Shown here piece after piece: positions 44,561 through 55,885 of a stretch of DNA of 64,000 bases. The stretch comes from Selaginella tamariscina (Eukaryota > Streptophyta > Lycopodiopsida > Selaginellales > Selaginellaceae). The stretch covers positions 1 through 64,000 of the forward strand of contig PUQB01000885.1 in the NCBI GenBank assembly GCA_003024785.1, in the 5' to 3' direction. Numbering within the stretch: position 1 is the first letter of the stretch; each line of letters starts with the position of its first letter. Under the pieces are notes generated by a model. The model ran no database searches. It had not been told where the DNA came from and saw only the letters and a list, made by a program, of their open reading frames with translations. The translations under genes and the position numbers were made by a program.

Positions 44561-46024
44561 CCCAGAGGAACCAGTTGTTCCAGCTTCAGTGGACTTTTTG
44601 GATGAAGATTCCGTACCATCAGCAGTTGCTGTGCTTGACGTTCAGTGTCCGCAGAATGCAGAGTTAGATTTGCCGTCTTTGGATGAGGTTCGGGAAGCTC
44701 AAAAGGTTGAGCCGTGGATTCGAAGGCTTCGTGATGGGTTTGAGAATCCTGCATCACTTGCTGATGACTTGCCTTTCAGGCATTTACATTCACAGTATCG
44801 CCTTCAGGATGACCTTCTTTATTTTGTGGGGACTGATCCAGATGATCCTTTGCGGTTGGTGGTGCCTTCAATCTTCATTCCACGCTTCCTCCATGCTTAC
44901 CATGACTCTCCTATTCTTGGCGGGCACATGGGACATCGTCGGGTGATGGAGAAGCTGCGCAGATCTTTCTATTGGCCGGAGTTGCGAGGAGATGTGATTC
45001 GGTATGTGCGTAGCTGTGTGTGGTGCCAAGCTCGCAATACTCCCCCATGTGCTTCGGAAGGACGGTTGGAGTCAATTGCAGTTTCTCGTCCGTTTGAATT
45101 GGTGGCATTTGATTTGATGGGACCTTTTCCGCGGTCAACTGCTGGTAACGAGTACGTTATTATTGCTTCTGATTACCTAACTCGTTGGGTAGAAGTTGGT
45201 GCTCTTGCTAGTGCGACTGCTTCTGCTGTTGGTCAGTTTCTCCTGAATCGGGTCGTGTTTCAGCATTCTTGTCCGGAGCGAATTCTCTCGGATAATGGTC
45301 CCGCATTTATGGCTGAGGCATTTCATGTTTTGACATCTCGATTAGGGATACGCCACACTTTCACAAGTGCTTATCATCCTCAGACAGATGGTTTAGTGGA
45401 ACGGCTCGTCAGAACCTTCAAGGGGATGATCGCGAAGTATGTGAACTTTCAACATTCAGATTGGGATGGTTATCTGCCGTCTCTCCGATATGCTTATGTC
45501 ACTGGAGTTCAAAGTTCCATTGGTACTTCCCCATATAAGCTTTGTATGGTCATGACCCGGTGTTGCCAACGGAGTTGGGTTTGCCTTCTCGGTTACCGCG
45601 AGCTGCTGATGCTAGGTCGTGGGATCGGTATCTGACGAGCATTCTTCCATTGGTTCGTGCGGAGTCAGCAGAACACTTGGGCCGCGTACAAGTAGGACAA
45701 CAACAACGCTACAACTCGCATCATCGTCCTCCTACGGAGTACAAGGTTGATGAACTGGTGTTGGTTCGTTTTCCCAAGCTTACGGTACGTGGTTTAGCTA
45801 AGAGTCTCCTTCCTCAGTGGAAAGGACCGTATCGAGTGCTACGGCAAGTAGGGCCACAGGTTTATGAGGTTCGGCACGACATTCAACCCGATCCTCCGGA
45901 GATTGTACATGTACAACGGTTGAAGCATTTTGTGCAACGGGAACAAGTTGTGCCGCCTACAGATCCACCAGTGCCTCCTCCTGATGTTCCTCCAGATCCG
46001 GGCCCGTCTACAAGAGAACCCTAA
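44561..46024 (+). pseudogene. Gypsy copy B integrase with GPY/F-like end, no chromodomain
   Basis: HDSPILGGHMGHRRVMEKLR and CVWCQARNTPPCASEG (H2C2 zinc domain), VAFDLMGPFPRST (catalytic Asp), ILSDNGPAFMAEAFHVLTSR (second Asp), GLVERLVRTFKGM (catalytic Glu). After a shift near 45550: DELVLVRFPKLTVRGLAKSL and LLPQWKGPYRVLRQVGPQVY, a GPY/F-like module. The C-terminus is a Pro-rich tail (PPTDPPVPPPDVPPDPG) and stops at 46024. Absence of a chromodomain separates it from the element at 56-63 kb. Confidence 0.85.
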
Positions 46025-46056
46025 CCAACTTACACCCTTCCGAGAGGAGGGGATGA

Positions 46057-46214
46057 TGTAAGATCCACGTGTACTGCATGTGCACATACTATTATTAGCG
46101 TAGTGGATTTTGATAGCCGTCGGATTGGATTCAATCTGGACCACTCGCTCTTGTATATAAGTTAGGGTTTCTGAACTAATGGAGATACACATTTCTATAT
46201 TCTGAGCTCTCACA
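46057..46214 (+). repeat. Gypsy copy B 3' LTR (158 bp)
   Basis: Near-identical to 41349-41507. A GGC deletion and about six substitutions (for example AGCTTAGTAGATT versus AGCGTAGTGGATT) are seen. Confidence 0.9.
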
Positions 46215-46218
46215 ATCT

Positions 46219-48187
46219 TATATTTAGAATTTCTATAAATTCGCTTGTATGTACACATATACATGTACTATAAATATTTTGGTACAGTTAATTATGTTTA
46301 AATTTATCACCTGTTCTAAATGTTGACCAGTCATTTTTTAAATTGTTTTCTAATTTGCCAACAGTGCACATAATAAATAGCAGAGTATTTAGTGACCAAT
46401 ATTACTCACGTTATTCAACATGGTAACCAATTTTATAGTGAATAAATGGTGATCAACACTAATCTTGTATATTAATCTATTAATCAATTTTGCTCTTAAA
46501 CTAAAACTTATTTAAGTAAATAAATAGTGACCAACACTGATTTTGTACATTATCGTGGTAATTAACTTTGCTCTTGAACAAAAAACTTATGAATAACATA
46601 ATTACTTAGTGACCAACATTGTTGGTGTAATTCATACATAGTGGCTAACTTTGCTCTTGAATAAGACAAGATAATAATCAAAATTGCTCATAAACTTTAA
46701 AACGATGACCAACTTTGCTCTTGCTCATCATGTACACTAGATTGGTGAATAACAATGCTCAACAAATAATTAGTTCTTAGTTTTAATATTTATTCTTTTT
46801 CCGGGTGTGCATCCACAAGGTTGAAGATTAATCCCTAAGTATACGGATATAGTCATAAGTGATGATAGCCATTGTGTCCCTTATATAAAATATACAAATT
46901 TGATTGTCAATAATTTATTAATTTTCTTTTTAATTAATTTAACATAATTTAAATTCATTCTATACACTTTGTTTAACCGATTGACATTTCAACAATAATT
47001 AAATGGTGTGTAGCTCAAGAAGTATTCTTTTTAGGTCTTTATAAAACCATGCAAATACATCTTTATACATTTGAAAAATTTAGATCCTTTATCTCTAAAA
47101 TTAACATATAATCCTTGAATTGGTCATTATCTTAGGTTTCTTTTTATACTTACATTGACTTATTAAAGAATTAATGGTATAGATATGAGTATAATTCGCA
47201 GGTTATTTTTGTAAATTAATTTCATAAGAAACAAATTTATAGAACTTTTTATGTAATTTTAATTTATCATTTTCATGTTTCTTTTAGAAGATATTTTCTC
47301 TCCTTCACAATTGCATATAAATCAATCATTCCAAGAACTTTCAGATCACGATATATTTTTAAAATTTCTCTACTTCTTAATCATCCAACCCTTGCATATA
47401 ATCATAACTTTTCAATACAATTCATCTATCCTTCTTTACTAGATAATACCTAGTATGATTGTGGATATTAACCATTGTTATCACCTTATCCTAATGTTAT
47501 TTTTCCTAAGTCCTAATCCTACACAATTTAGGCAGTTTTGAGCCAAGATCAACCCAACATCATAATACATGTTGTATCATGTCCTTCCATTTAGAAAACT
47601 ATCAAAGAAATTTTATATTAAGTCCATTCTTCAATATAATAATTGATCTTACTATATCAAATGACTTTACACTTCATTGATCATCCATTTAAAGATTAAA
47701 TGAAACATGTTTTATGAGTCCTAAACTCATTTCTTTACATTCATTTTCTTCAATAAATTTTAGTCTTGAGATTTAATTAATTAACATTTTTTTTAATTTG
47801 TTCCTTCTTACATATATTGTGATAAAAGAACCTGTCCATCATAATCACCTTCATACTCCACTTTCTTATCCACTTTACAAACTTTTATATTCCTCATTTG
47901 AAGGTAATGGCTTTTGAACCATATCAATGCGTTTAATACTTGATTTTATATAAGCAACTTGAATCAATTATTTAAGCATAACTTTAACTTCCTAATTTAT
48001 AATTTGTTAATACATTTGTTCCATTATCTTATCGGTGGAGATTAAAAATATTTTTTATCTATATATATAACATATGATATAGAATTATTTAATTCATTAC
48101 TTTCTTGATCAGAATTATGGTTGACCTTGATAAGGTCTTCCTTCTTTTTTATATTGTATGTCATTTCTCTCTTTATAAAGTTTATCT
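46219..48187. other. AT-rich intergenic stretch
   Basis: No gene recognised. An imperfect repeat family at 46385-46740 is listed separately. The rest is AT-rich unique sequence. Confidence 0.6.
46385..46740. repeat. Imperfect tandem repeat with AGTGACCAACATT / AACTTTGCTCTTGAA blocks
   Basis: AGTGACCAA-type blocks recur near 46390, 46448, 46527, 46608 and 46705, and AACTTTGCTCTTGAA-type blocks follow most of them at about 40-60 bp. Unit length varies between 58 and 97 bp. An old, diverged minisatellite. Confidence 0.6.
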
Positions 48188-50220
48188 ATCAGAGTTTTAA
48201 CCCAGAGGGCTAACACGTGGCAACACGTGGTCGCCAAGTGGCCTTCTAGCATCAATTCCATGTGTGAGCAACGTTAAGTCTTCCAAGATGACCCTAAGAA
48301 TCTGATTCAGATGCCTAGTTAAACAGAAGACTTAGAGTCCTACCCTAAGTCCCCTAGAATGACCATCCCGAACCCTAGAGGATATCTCAAGTAGACTTTA
48401 GGATCCTATCCCTGTAGACCTAGACATGCTCATGCCTAACCCCACAAAGGAGATGTGTCTCACACATGCCCCCATGGCAGAGCTAAGGCATCGTCACTTA
48501 CCCCTTGAAGAATCACCTCATATGGAGAACATCCCCTTTAGGGCGACAAGGGGTACCTTGAACCACAACTAACCCTTAAGGGTTTGAGTAGTGAGGACCG
48601 TAGGCGAACACCAATGTTTTGCTAAGCAAACTCCCTAAGGCTAGGTTTATATAACCCTAAGTACATGACCTGCGAGTGTCTCATGATAGGGCTTCTGCTA
48701 ATGAGCTTAGGTTGTTCAACCCTTAGATCCTAAGGAGAACACCCCTAGCCAAGTGTGCTAAACACACCTAGTTACGAGACCTAACTTCCCTTGAGTAGAT
48801 GCCCAAGGCTTAGCACCCTAGTGTAAGCACAAGCATGTATGTTTACTAGAGTATCCGATCCCTTGGCGACAAACCCATGACACGACCCCAAAGGGCGTGC
48901 CTTGGGTATTGTATCGTGTGACATCTAACCAAGTGTCACATCTCCATGTGACACTGCCTTCCACGATGTAGGCTATCATACCATAGCCCTTAGATTCAAC
49001 AGTTGCACCAAGTGCCACAAACATGGCTCATAAATGCCAATTTTAGAACCCCTTAGTGAACCCTTAGGAATTGAGTAATGTGAACCTGTCAAACAAAATC
49101 CCATGCCCACAGTTGAACAAAGACACAAATCTGCCTTGCTTGGCCATGAGTGTTACACTTAGCTTGACATGGAGGAGGAGGCTAGAGACAAGCCTTAACC
49201 TCTACCTCTTGGAACGTGCATTCCAATAAACCTCTTAGGCATGGATTTGCCAACGTTAAGGGTAAGCTACCTGAAGGTCCCCTGTCATCTGGAAGTTAGG
49301 GCGGCACAACAAAGGGTTGTGCCTTGACGACACAAGCTAGAGCTTGCACCAAGAGAAGAGTAACGAGCTCATTCATGAATATAAAAACCCTCACTCCTAC
49401 ATACTTTACCTTATTTATGTGATGGAGCCCCTCTCCCCTCTTTTCCTGTATGTGTAAGTGGGATGGCACAAAATGCCAACCCCTTAGTTAATGAGATGAG
49501 TTTGCACACTAACCCCTACTCCTAAACCCTACCCAAAGGGGGTGGGGGTTTTAGGGCGTGGGTTAGGGCAACCCTAGGGGTGTTCCTAACCTTATTTAAC
49601 ATGCCAAACTCATCTTAACTAGGATATCAAAATCGGGGGTGGGTTTTCTAGAAGGTAAGTGTTACCTTCGCTTAGAGTTTCTCGCGACATTAAAGATAGC
49701 TGGCTGGACTACCCCTAAACACCTAAGTGCACTAAGCAGGGCTGTTTTTCACTACATCTAGGGTCCGTCAACATAATATAGTAGGTAACAACAATCAATT
49801 TCTAAAGTAAAGGGTCGAGTCATAATAAAAACTATGACACACTCCCTACCTTTGAAAATGTTAACATCTTCGTTAACGTCTAACTCCAAAACAGATAATG
49901 TTATAAAAAACTAACCAAAACTATATGCGGAGTCAGTCAAAAGTTCACATAAGTTCTATTATCCCTCTTTCATTATGCGAAACCAAGTACTTTAAAACTG
50001 TTATTCACTAAGTCGTAAACTTAGTTGCCAAAGGCACCACCTACGACATGAAGTCACTTGGAGACCTTTTGCATGTCTGTAAAGTCTGTCACTCGACGCA
50101 CACAACATAGTAATTAATTTCTTTATTTAACTAGAATTTATATTGGAGGCCTCTAGTTAGTGTTGTTGCTGGCCCTTTGTTAACAAGAAATAAAGGCTTG
50201 CTTTATTTTTTAATATTAAA
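48188..50220 (-). mobile_element. Old chromovirus-family LTR plus 3' untranslated end (minus strand)
   Basis: On the minus strand 50220-49840 matches the region after the chromovirus integrase (61600-61990), including TTGTGTGCG, the CTAGAGGCCTCC block and a purine-rich tract. The LTR begins at 49839 (CTATGACA on plus) and ends near 48188 (TATCAGAGTTTTAACCC, cf. TGTCAGAGTTTTTACC). Shared LTR landmarks include GTCGTCAAGGCAC-like and TTAGGGCGTGGGTTAGGGCA. It is longer (about 1.65 kb) and more diverged than the 963-bp LTRs. No coding part follows beyond 50220. Confidence 0.7.
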
Positions 50221-52482
50221 CATTGTTGACGACCTCTATCGTCTAGCACATAACAAGCATTTTGAGTTAATTCAAATGCTTAACCAAACGCCTTCACGTT
50301 TCTCCAATTGTTCCACATTTCCATATGTCATAGTATTATAGCCTCACTTTTCTGTATCCCTCAGTGTTTTCATTACCCCTTTACATAAGGGTCTGCTATT
50401 ATACCTATCCCTCGTTAGTATATAGCTACGCCAGATTAAGTATGAAACTTTTATCAAAATCAAGCTCTTTTCTGATACAAGAGTACTATTTGTAAAACCC
50501 TGTTCTTTGTAAACATGTCAATCTGGCCAGAGGCGATCATAGAGGCGGGTGGCTGTACACATGTATACAACAAGGTCATGCCAACATGCTAATTGCTATC
50601 CACTTGGTATGTTATTAACATAAATTTATTCCCGATAGGAATCAATTTTAGTCAAATCCTCAACAAAGTGTGATAACACTGTCATTTGTCTTCGTAACCA
50701 AATTGTACTCTTTAATAACACCGACCAGTTCAGGGAATAGATAAGCTAACATACCATTTGTATAAACCAATGTGGAAATTAGGAAATTCAACCCATTTTT
50801 AGTGTTTTAAACAGCAATCTTTAGATAGCACATGTATTAACTAATACTCTCATTGTAGTCATTCCCCAAAGAGCACATCATACTAGATGCTATTCAATAA
50901 TTCCTAACTCTTTATCTCACTAAGTTCAAAAATACCAAATTTCAAAACTTAGTTTCTACGATAAGAGTCTCTTTGAACTCAGAATAATGCACGCCACTAT
51001 AACATTATATCTATTTCCAACTCTTAAAATGATTAAAATAAATGTTCACCAACACAATACCGAAGTATAAAATTTTCACTAATTCAAGTAATTAGTGTTT
51101 CTGAGATGAAGTTTTAGAAAATGCATAAGAGCAAGGTCACCAATAATAAATTAAGGAGGTGGCCGATCCTTAATCCATAAACAATTACAATTTCGATATT
51201 AATACTCTTGAATAGATATCGATCGTTTTAATGTTCAAATCCTAAATATACCAACTAGTTGTTACACTAATGGATATAACCTTACAATCATATCAATTAT
51301 CGAAATGTTACAATTATAATATAGATATGGTTTTAGTTTACATGAACTGAATTTCAGTTTTGAGATGAAAATAATATTGTTATGACAGTATTTCGAGGAA
51401 CTGTTCAGAGACTAAGAGGAATCATGAACTAATGTTTGGTTCATCTAACTAATTTAGTAAAATATCAACTTCTACATAAATGTTATCATAACACTAAAGT
51501 GTCATATTAATTTCATATTTCAGTCGTATTCATAATTCAACAGATTTCTCTAAACATGAATAAGATATTTAGTTCAACACGTTGAACTAAGATACATTAT
51601 CCATTAAACACCTAGTAATTCATAAAGTACCACATTGCTCTTTAAGCAGCTTATTGAGAAATGCCATTTCTCAATTAACTTGAAAATACACTAAGGTAAT
51701 GCTTACCAAAGTGTCGAACTCAAGTTTACTTGAGTCTTTATATTTTATAATTATAACCACTTCATGTGATCATAACCAAGTTCTAATATGGAGCATTCCA
51801 AACTCAATATTGAAGAGATATCATACTATGCTTTGATAAGTCATTTATAACCAATCTTAAAAAGATTATCACAAATACTTCCAAAGTCTAGAATATAAAT
51901 ATCTTAACAAATGAGGTGATAGGAAATCTCATATTTTTGTATCGAATATTGAACCATACGCCAGGAACCATGAACTATAATCATCAAGAAGGAACACCAA
52001 CTTCTTGAGTTAATTACAAAACTCGATATTGTACTTTCACGAATGTTAAAGTAAACTTAAGGAACACCATCAGACCTTGAGATAGAACCGACAACTAACC
52101 CAAAGAATACAATTAAACCTTGAGTCAAGAATAATTCTATTTTTTAATATTCTAAGGATTGAAGATACATACTTTATTTGTTATTTAAGTGCCCACATTT
52201 GCGACCATGATGTAGAGTCAAGAAACCATCTTTTAAATAATCATATTTGACTCTAAAATGAAATCGATATTGAAAACCAATACCAATTCTCATCGAATAT
52301 CAACTCTCTGAGGAGGTACATGCATTTAAACTTATAATGGAAATCCAATTGTTACTCGTTCATTGATAGTTTCCAACATAATACAACTGTTACTAGCTCA
52401 TTGATAGTTCCCAATATAATACAACTGTTACTAGCTCATCGATAGTTCCCAACATAATCATTTTCACACACACATATAGTTT
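50221..52482. other. AT-rich intergenic stretch without recognised gene
   Basis: I saw no open frame, RNA gene or transposon end here, apart from the 38-bp repeat at 52345-52455. Confidence 0.55.
52345..52455. repeat. 38-bp minisatellite, three copies
   Basis: GTTACTAGCTCATTGATAGT recurs at 52351, 52389 and 52427, an exact 38-bp period with few changes. Confidence 0.85.
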
Positions 52483-52489
52483 AGGGCTC

Positions 52490-52775
52490 AAAATAGAGTA
52501 CCTAGGGTTTAGGGAACGGATTAAGGGCTAGGTTCATAAATAAAGTACATAGGGATTAAATTAGGGTTCTTGGCTTAAAATATAGTACATAGGGTTTAGG
52601 GAACGACTTTAGGGTTTAGGTGCTAGAATAAAGTAGGGTTTAGGGCTTAAACTGCGGCTTTAGGGTTTAGGTTGGTCTAAATTAGGGTTGAGGACTTAAA
52701 AAATAGGGGGCACGGCTTTAGGGTTTAGGTTCTAAAATAAAGTACATGGTTTAGGGCTCACAATAAACAGCATTT
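52490..52775. repeat. Degenerate telomere-like TTTAGGG tract
   Basis: GGGTTTAGGG and TAGGGTTTAGG words recur among AAATAAAGTACATAGGG spacers. The same texture is found at 54590-54890 and 54890-55180. These are plant telomere-type motifs but too interrupted for a true telomere. Confidence 0.75.
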
Positions 52776-52782
52776 TATGTGA

Positions 52783-52863
52783 TGTCGAGAGTGGGATTCG
52801 AACCCACGCCCTTGCGGACCAGAACCTTAATCTGGCGCCTTAGACCAACTCGGCCATCTCGAC
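52783..52863 (-). tRNA. tRNA-Leu(AAG), copy 1
   Basis: 81 nt with discriminator. Perfect acceptor stem GTCGAGA/TCTCGAC; anticodon arm CCAGA-TTAAGGT-TCTGG gives anticodon AAG; the long variable arm is typical of Leu; T-arm GTGGG-TTCGAAT-CCCAC. It looks functional. CCA is not encoded, as expected for a nuclear gene. Confidence 0.93.
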
Positions 52864-53102
52864 CCTGCCCCCGAGTGTTCCGACCTCTGGGTTACTTGAG
52901 GTGCAGCCATGGCACTAGTATAGGGTTTAGTGTCTCCGACCTAGGGCTTTTGCTTCAATGGGCCTGCGGGCTGAGATGCCCTTTGCGGGACCATTTAGGT
53001 CTCATGCTGTGCCAATCGTCCTTCTAGGACTTTTCGTAGGTTGGGAATCCCAAATTGCGAGGTGCCATGGAATCCATTTCCAAGCCTGTGTCGGGGAGTG
53101 GT

Positions 53103-53172
53103 GGGCACTTGGTCTAGTGGTATGTTTCTCGCTTAGGGTGTGAGAGGTCGAGTTCAATTCTCGAAGTGCCCC
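53103..53172 (+). tRNA. tRNA-Pro(AGG), copy 1, two bases short
   Basis: Acceptor GGGCACT/AGTGCCC, D-arm with TAGTGGTATG, anticodon loop with AGG (CTTAGGGTGTG). Between the anticodon and T-stems it reads GAGAGGTCGAG, whereas copy 2 reads GAGAGGTCTCGAG. The variable region is 2 nt too short here, which probably disables or weakens it. Confidence 0.8.
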
Positions 53173-53468
53173 TAAACAATTGATTGTTCTGGACCGTTAA
53201 ATAAACCGTGGCGGCGTACATCAATCAATTTGTGCAATGACGTTCAATTGTATAGAGTGGATAAACATAATCTTATACTCTTTAATTTCATAATACCTTT
53301 CTAATTTACTTATTGTATATATTACTAACACGTATATGTATACTTTATTTGGAATTAGGGTTTACTGTTCATAAATAGTTATACCTTCGGTTTAAACTAA
53401 ATTCTCAATCCTTGCCCTACGGCATCGCATCCTCTTTCTTCCTTGGCATGCAAAGGGCTCTTGCGCTC

Positions 53469-53540
53469 ATGGCTGTGGTTTAGTGGTGAGAATTCCACGT
53501 TGTGGCCGTGGAGACTTGGGCTCGAATCCCAGCAGCCACA
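53469..53540 (+). tRNA. tRNA-His(GTG), copy 1, first base changed
   Basis: 72 nt: TGGCTG...CAGCCAC, anticodon GTG (CGTTGTGGCC), T-arm TTGGG-CTCGAAT-CCCAG. Position 1 is A where copy 2 has G, so the first acceptor pair is A-C. Histidyl tRNA needs the terminal region for its extra 5' G, so function is doubtful. Confidence 0.8.
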
Positions 53541-53639
53541 CTCCTTCACTTTTGCCCTCTCATGAATCTCCTTCCCGCTCCCATGGAGGAGTTGCCGCTT
53601 CGCTCCCATCGCACTACCCCGGAACCACAATCGTGCATG

Positions 53640-53710
53640 GTCGATGTAGTATAGTGGTGAGTATTTTTGCCTGTCATGCGACGACCCGGGTTCGATCCCC
53701 GGCATCGGCG
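53640..53710 (+). tRNA. tRNA-Asp(GTC)
   Basis: 71 nt: GTCGATG/CATCGGC acceptor stem with one wobble pair, D-arm AGTATAGTGGTGAGTAT, anticodon loop CTGTCAT (GTC), T-arm CCGGG-TTCGATC-CCCGG. The T-arm is perfect. The anticodon stem has one mismatch (T-C), so activity is likely but not certain. Confidence 0.85.
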
Positions 53711-53775
53711 CTCAACCCTAAATTGCGGCCGGCTTGCTCCTCACCCTAACCTCCCACCCCAATCTGTGCACCTAT

Positions 53776-53847
53776 GGGGATGTAGCTCAAATGGTAGACG
53801 CTCGCTTAGCATGCGAGAGGTATTGGGATCGATACCCAACTTCTCCA
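53776..53847 (+). tRNA. tRNA-Ala(AGC), one base missing near the D-arm
   Basis: GGGGATGTAGCTCA, anticodon CTTAGCAT (AGC), T-arm TTGGG-ATCGATA-CCCAA, ends CTTCTCCA. One base is missing (GGTAGACGC; the duplicate has GGTAGAGCGC) and the acceptor stem has a mismatch. The family identification is firm; activity is doubtful. Confidence 0.75.
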
Positions 53848-53907
53848 ACATGGTAGAGCGCTCGCTTAGCATGCGAGAGGTATTGGGATCGATACCCAAC
53901 TTCTCCA
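53848..53907 (+). pseudogene. Partial tandem duplicate of tRNA-Ala(AGC)
   Basis: After the spacer ACA the sequence TGGTAGAGCGCTCGCTTAGC to CTTCTCCA is repeated without the acceptor 5' strand and first D-arm bases. A 5'-truncated tRNA copy created by a short tandem duplication of about 60 bp. Confidence 0.85.
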
Positions 53908-54030
53908 ACATTATCTTAAGCACTTAGCCCAGGACGCTTTTTGGACGGAAGCGGGCAAGAGAGGAAGTTGTCCCCCTGCTTTTTGACCCGTGGACTCAAC
54001 TGTGGTTCGATTTCCACAAGGCATGGGCGC

Positions 54031-54341
54031 AACGGTTTGGGTCTCCATCGAAATTAGATATGTGATGTTGATCTCGTGCTTTGTTTTGAGTTTGAGGCTA
54101 CATCGGAAAGAAATAATACATGTGATGTTGGGAATCGATGCAATTTATGCAAAACCTCTAAGGTTGAGGCCTCAAAAGAAGAAGAAACGGTTTGAATCTC
54201 CATCGAAATTAGATATTTGATGTTGATCTCGTGCTTTGTTTTGAGTTTGAAGCTCCGTCGGAAAGAAATAAGATGTGCGATGCTGGAAATGGATGCAATT
54301 TATGCAAAACCTCTGAGGTTGAGGCCTCGGAAGAAGAAGAG
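54031..54341. repeat. 157-bp tandem duplication between tRNA genes
   Basis: Two units starting ACGGTTTGGGTCTCC and ACGGTTTGAATCTCC (about 54031 and 54188), each containing TTGATCTCGTGCTTTGTTTT and AAGAAGAAG, about 93% alike. Confidence 0.85.
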
Positions 54342-54344
54342 GGG

Positions 54345-54416
54345 TAGAGATGTTGGGCATCGATCCCAATGCCTTCCGCATGCGAAGCGGGTGCTCTACC
54401 ATATGAGATACACCCC
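54345..54416 (-). pseudogene. tRNA-Ala(CGC)-like pseudogene
   Basis: The minus strand has ATATGGTAGAGCACC, anticodon arm CCCGC-TTCGCAT-GCGGA (anticodon CGC) and T-arm TTGGG-ATCGATG-CCCAA. The acceptor arms GGGGTGT and CATCTCT do not pair properly. Confidence 0.65.
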
Positions 54417-54510
54417 CACGCAGTCCTTCCGTCTCATGGGTTCGCCCTAGTTGGGTGTCACCGTGGCGTGACACTTCCAGTCGGGTCAGAACACCTCTTG
54501 AATGGCTCGG

Positions 54511-54584
54511 GCGCATCAATAGTCTAACGGTTAGGATAATTGCCTTCCAAGCAATAGACCTGGATTCGACTCCCAGTTGACGCA
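54511..54584 (+). tRNA. tRNA-Gly(TCC), weak acceptor stem
   Basis: GCGCATCAATAGTCTAACGG, D-arm GGTTAGGAT, anticodon arm TTGCC-TTCCAA-style loop (TCC), T-arm CTGGA-TTCGACT-CCCAG. The acceptor ends GCGCATC and TTGACGC pair at only three of seven positions, so it may be a pseudogene. Confidence 0.7.
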
Positions 54585-55193
54585 TCACGGCGGCTTTAGG
54601 GTCTAAATGGGATTAAGTTATAGGGTTTAGGCTCAAAATAAAGTAGCTAGGGTTTAGGGAATAGAATGAGGGTTAGGTTCTAAAATAAAGTACATAGGGA
54701 TTAAATTAGGGCTTTTGGCTTAAGATATAGTACATAGGGTTTAGGGAATGACTTTAGGGTTTAGGTGCTAGAATAAAGTAGGGTTTAGGGCACGAGTTTA
54801 GGGTTTAGGTTAAAGAACACATGGTCTAAATTAGGGTTTAGGACTTAAAAAATAGGGGGCTTTAGGCCTAAATGGGATTAAATTTAGCGTTTAGGGCTCA
54901 AAATAGAGTACCTAGGGTTTAGGGAACGGATTAAGGGCTAGGTTCATAAATAAAGTACATAGGGATTTAAATTAGGGTTCTTGGCTTAAAATATAGTACA
55001 TAGGGTTTAGGGAACGACTTTAGGGTTTAGGTGCTAGAATAAAGTAGGGTTTAGGGCTTAAACTGCGGCTTTAGGGTTTAGGTTGGTCTAAATTAGGGTT
55101 GAGGACTTAAAAAATAGGGGGCACGGCTTTAGGGTTTAGGTTCTAAAATAAAGTACATGGTTTAGGGCTCACAATAAACAGCATTTTATGTGA

Positions 55194-55274
55194 TGTCGAG
55201 AGTGGGATTTGAACCCACGCCCTTGCGGACCAGAACCTTAATCTGGCGCCTTAGACCAACTCGGCCATCTCGAC
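55194..55274 (-). tRNA. tRNA-Leu(AAG), copy 2
   Basis: Same as copy 1 except one T-loop base (GATTTGAACC on plus). All stems pair. Confidence 0.93.
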
Positions 55275-55514
55275 CCTGCCCCCGAGTGTTCCGACCTCTG
55301 GGTTACTTGAGGTGCAGCCATGGCACTAGGTATAGGGTTTAGTGTCTCCGACCTAGGGCTTTTGCTTCAATGGGCCTGCGGGTTGAGATGCCCTTTGCTG
55401 GACCATTTAGGTCTCATGCTGTGCCAATCGTCCTTCTAGGACTTTTCGTAGGTTGGGAATCCCAAATTGCGAGGTGCCATAGAATCCATTTCCAAGCCTG
55501 TGTCGGGGAGTGGT

Positions 55515-55586
55515 GGGCACTTGGTCTAGTGGTATGTTTCTCGCTTAGGGTGTGAGAGGTCTCGAGTTCAATTCTCGAAGTGCCCC
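55515..55586 (+). tRNA. tRNA-Pro(AGG), copy 2, intact
   Basis: 72 nt with acceptor GGGCACT/AGTGCCC, anticodon AGG, variable loop of normal length and T-arm TCGAG-TTCAATT-CTCGA. Looks functional, unlike copy 1. Confidence 0.92.
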
Positions 55587-55885
55587 TAAACAATTGATTG
55601 TTCTGGACCGTTAAATAAACCGTGGCGGCGTACATCAATCAATTTGTGCAATGACGTTCAATTGTATAGAGTGGATAAACATAATCTTATACTCTTTAAT
55701 TTCATAAATACCTTTCTAATTTACTTATTGTATATATTACTAACACGTATATTATACTTTATTTGGAATTAGGGTTTACTGTTCATAAATAGTTATACCT
55801 TTTGGTTTAAACCTAAATTCTCAATCCTTGCCCTACGTCATCACATCCTCTTTTCTTCCTTGGCATGCAAAGGGCTTTTGTGCTC

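Larger units (their letters stand above)
41349..46214 (+). mobile_element. Short-LTR Ty3/Gypsy retrotransposon, copy B (plus strand), nearly complete
   Basis: LTRs of about 159 bp (41349-41507 and 46057-46214) differ at only a handful of positions, so insertion is fairly recent. The 4-bp direct repeat ATCT flanks both ends (41345-41348 and 46215-46218). A polypurine tract GAGAGGAGGGGATGA lies at 46042-46056. Coding order is gag, zinc knuckle, protease, reverse transcriptase, RNase H, integrase. The frames are broken by about six small indels. Confidence 0.92.
52490..53604. repeat. Direct repeat block, copy 1 (tRNA-Leu/Pro/His)
   Basis: 1,115 bp nearly identical to 54890-56021. Both contain degenerate TTTAGGG sequence, then tRNA-Leu (minus), tRNA-Pro and tRNA-His (plus). 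Copy 1 ends at CTTCGCT before unique sequence. Confidence 0.9.

Noticed and set aside
48818-49024. A 68-codon minus-strand open frame
   Set aside because: It lies inside the old chromovirus LTR and shows no protein texture.
52490-55190. A true chromosome end
   Set aside because: The TTTAGGG units are degenerate and interrupted, and transposon sequence continues on both sides.
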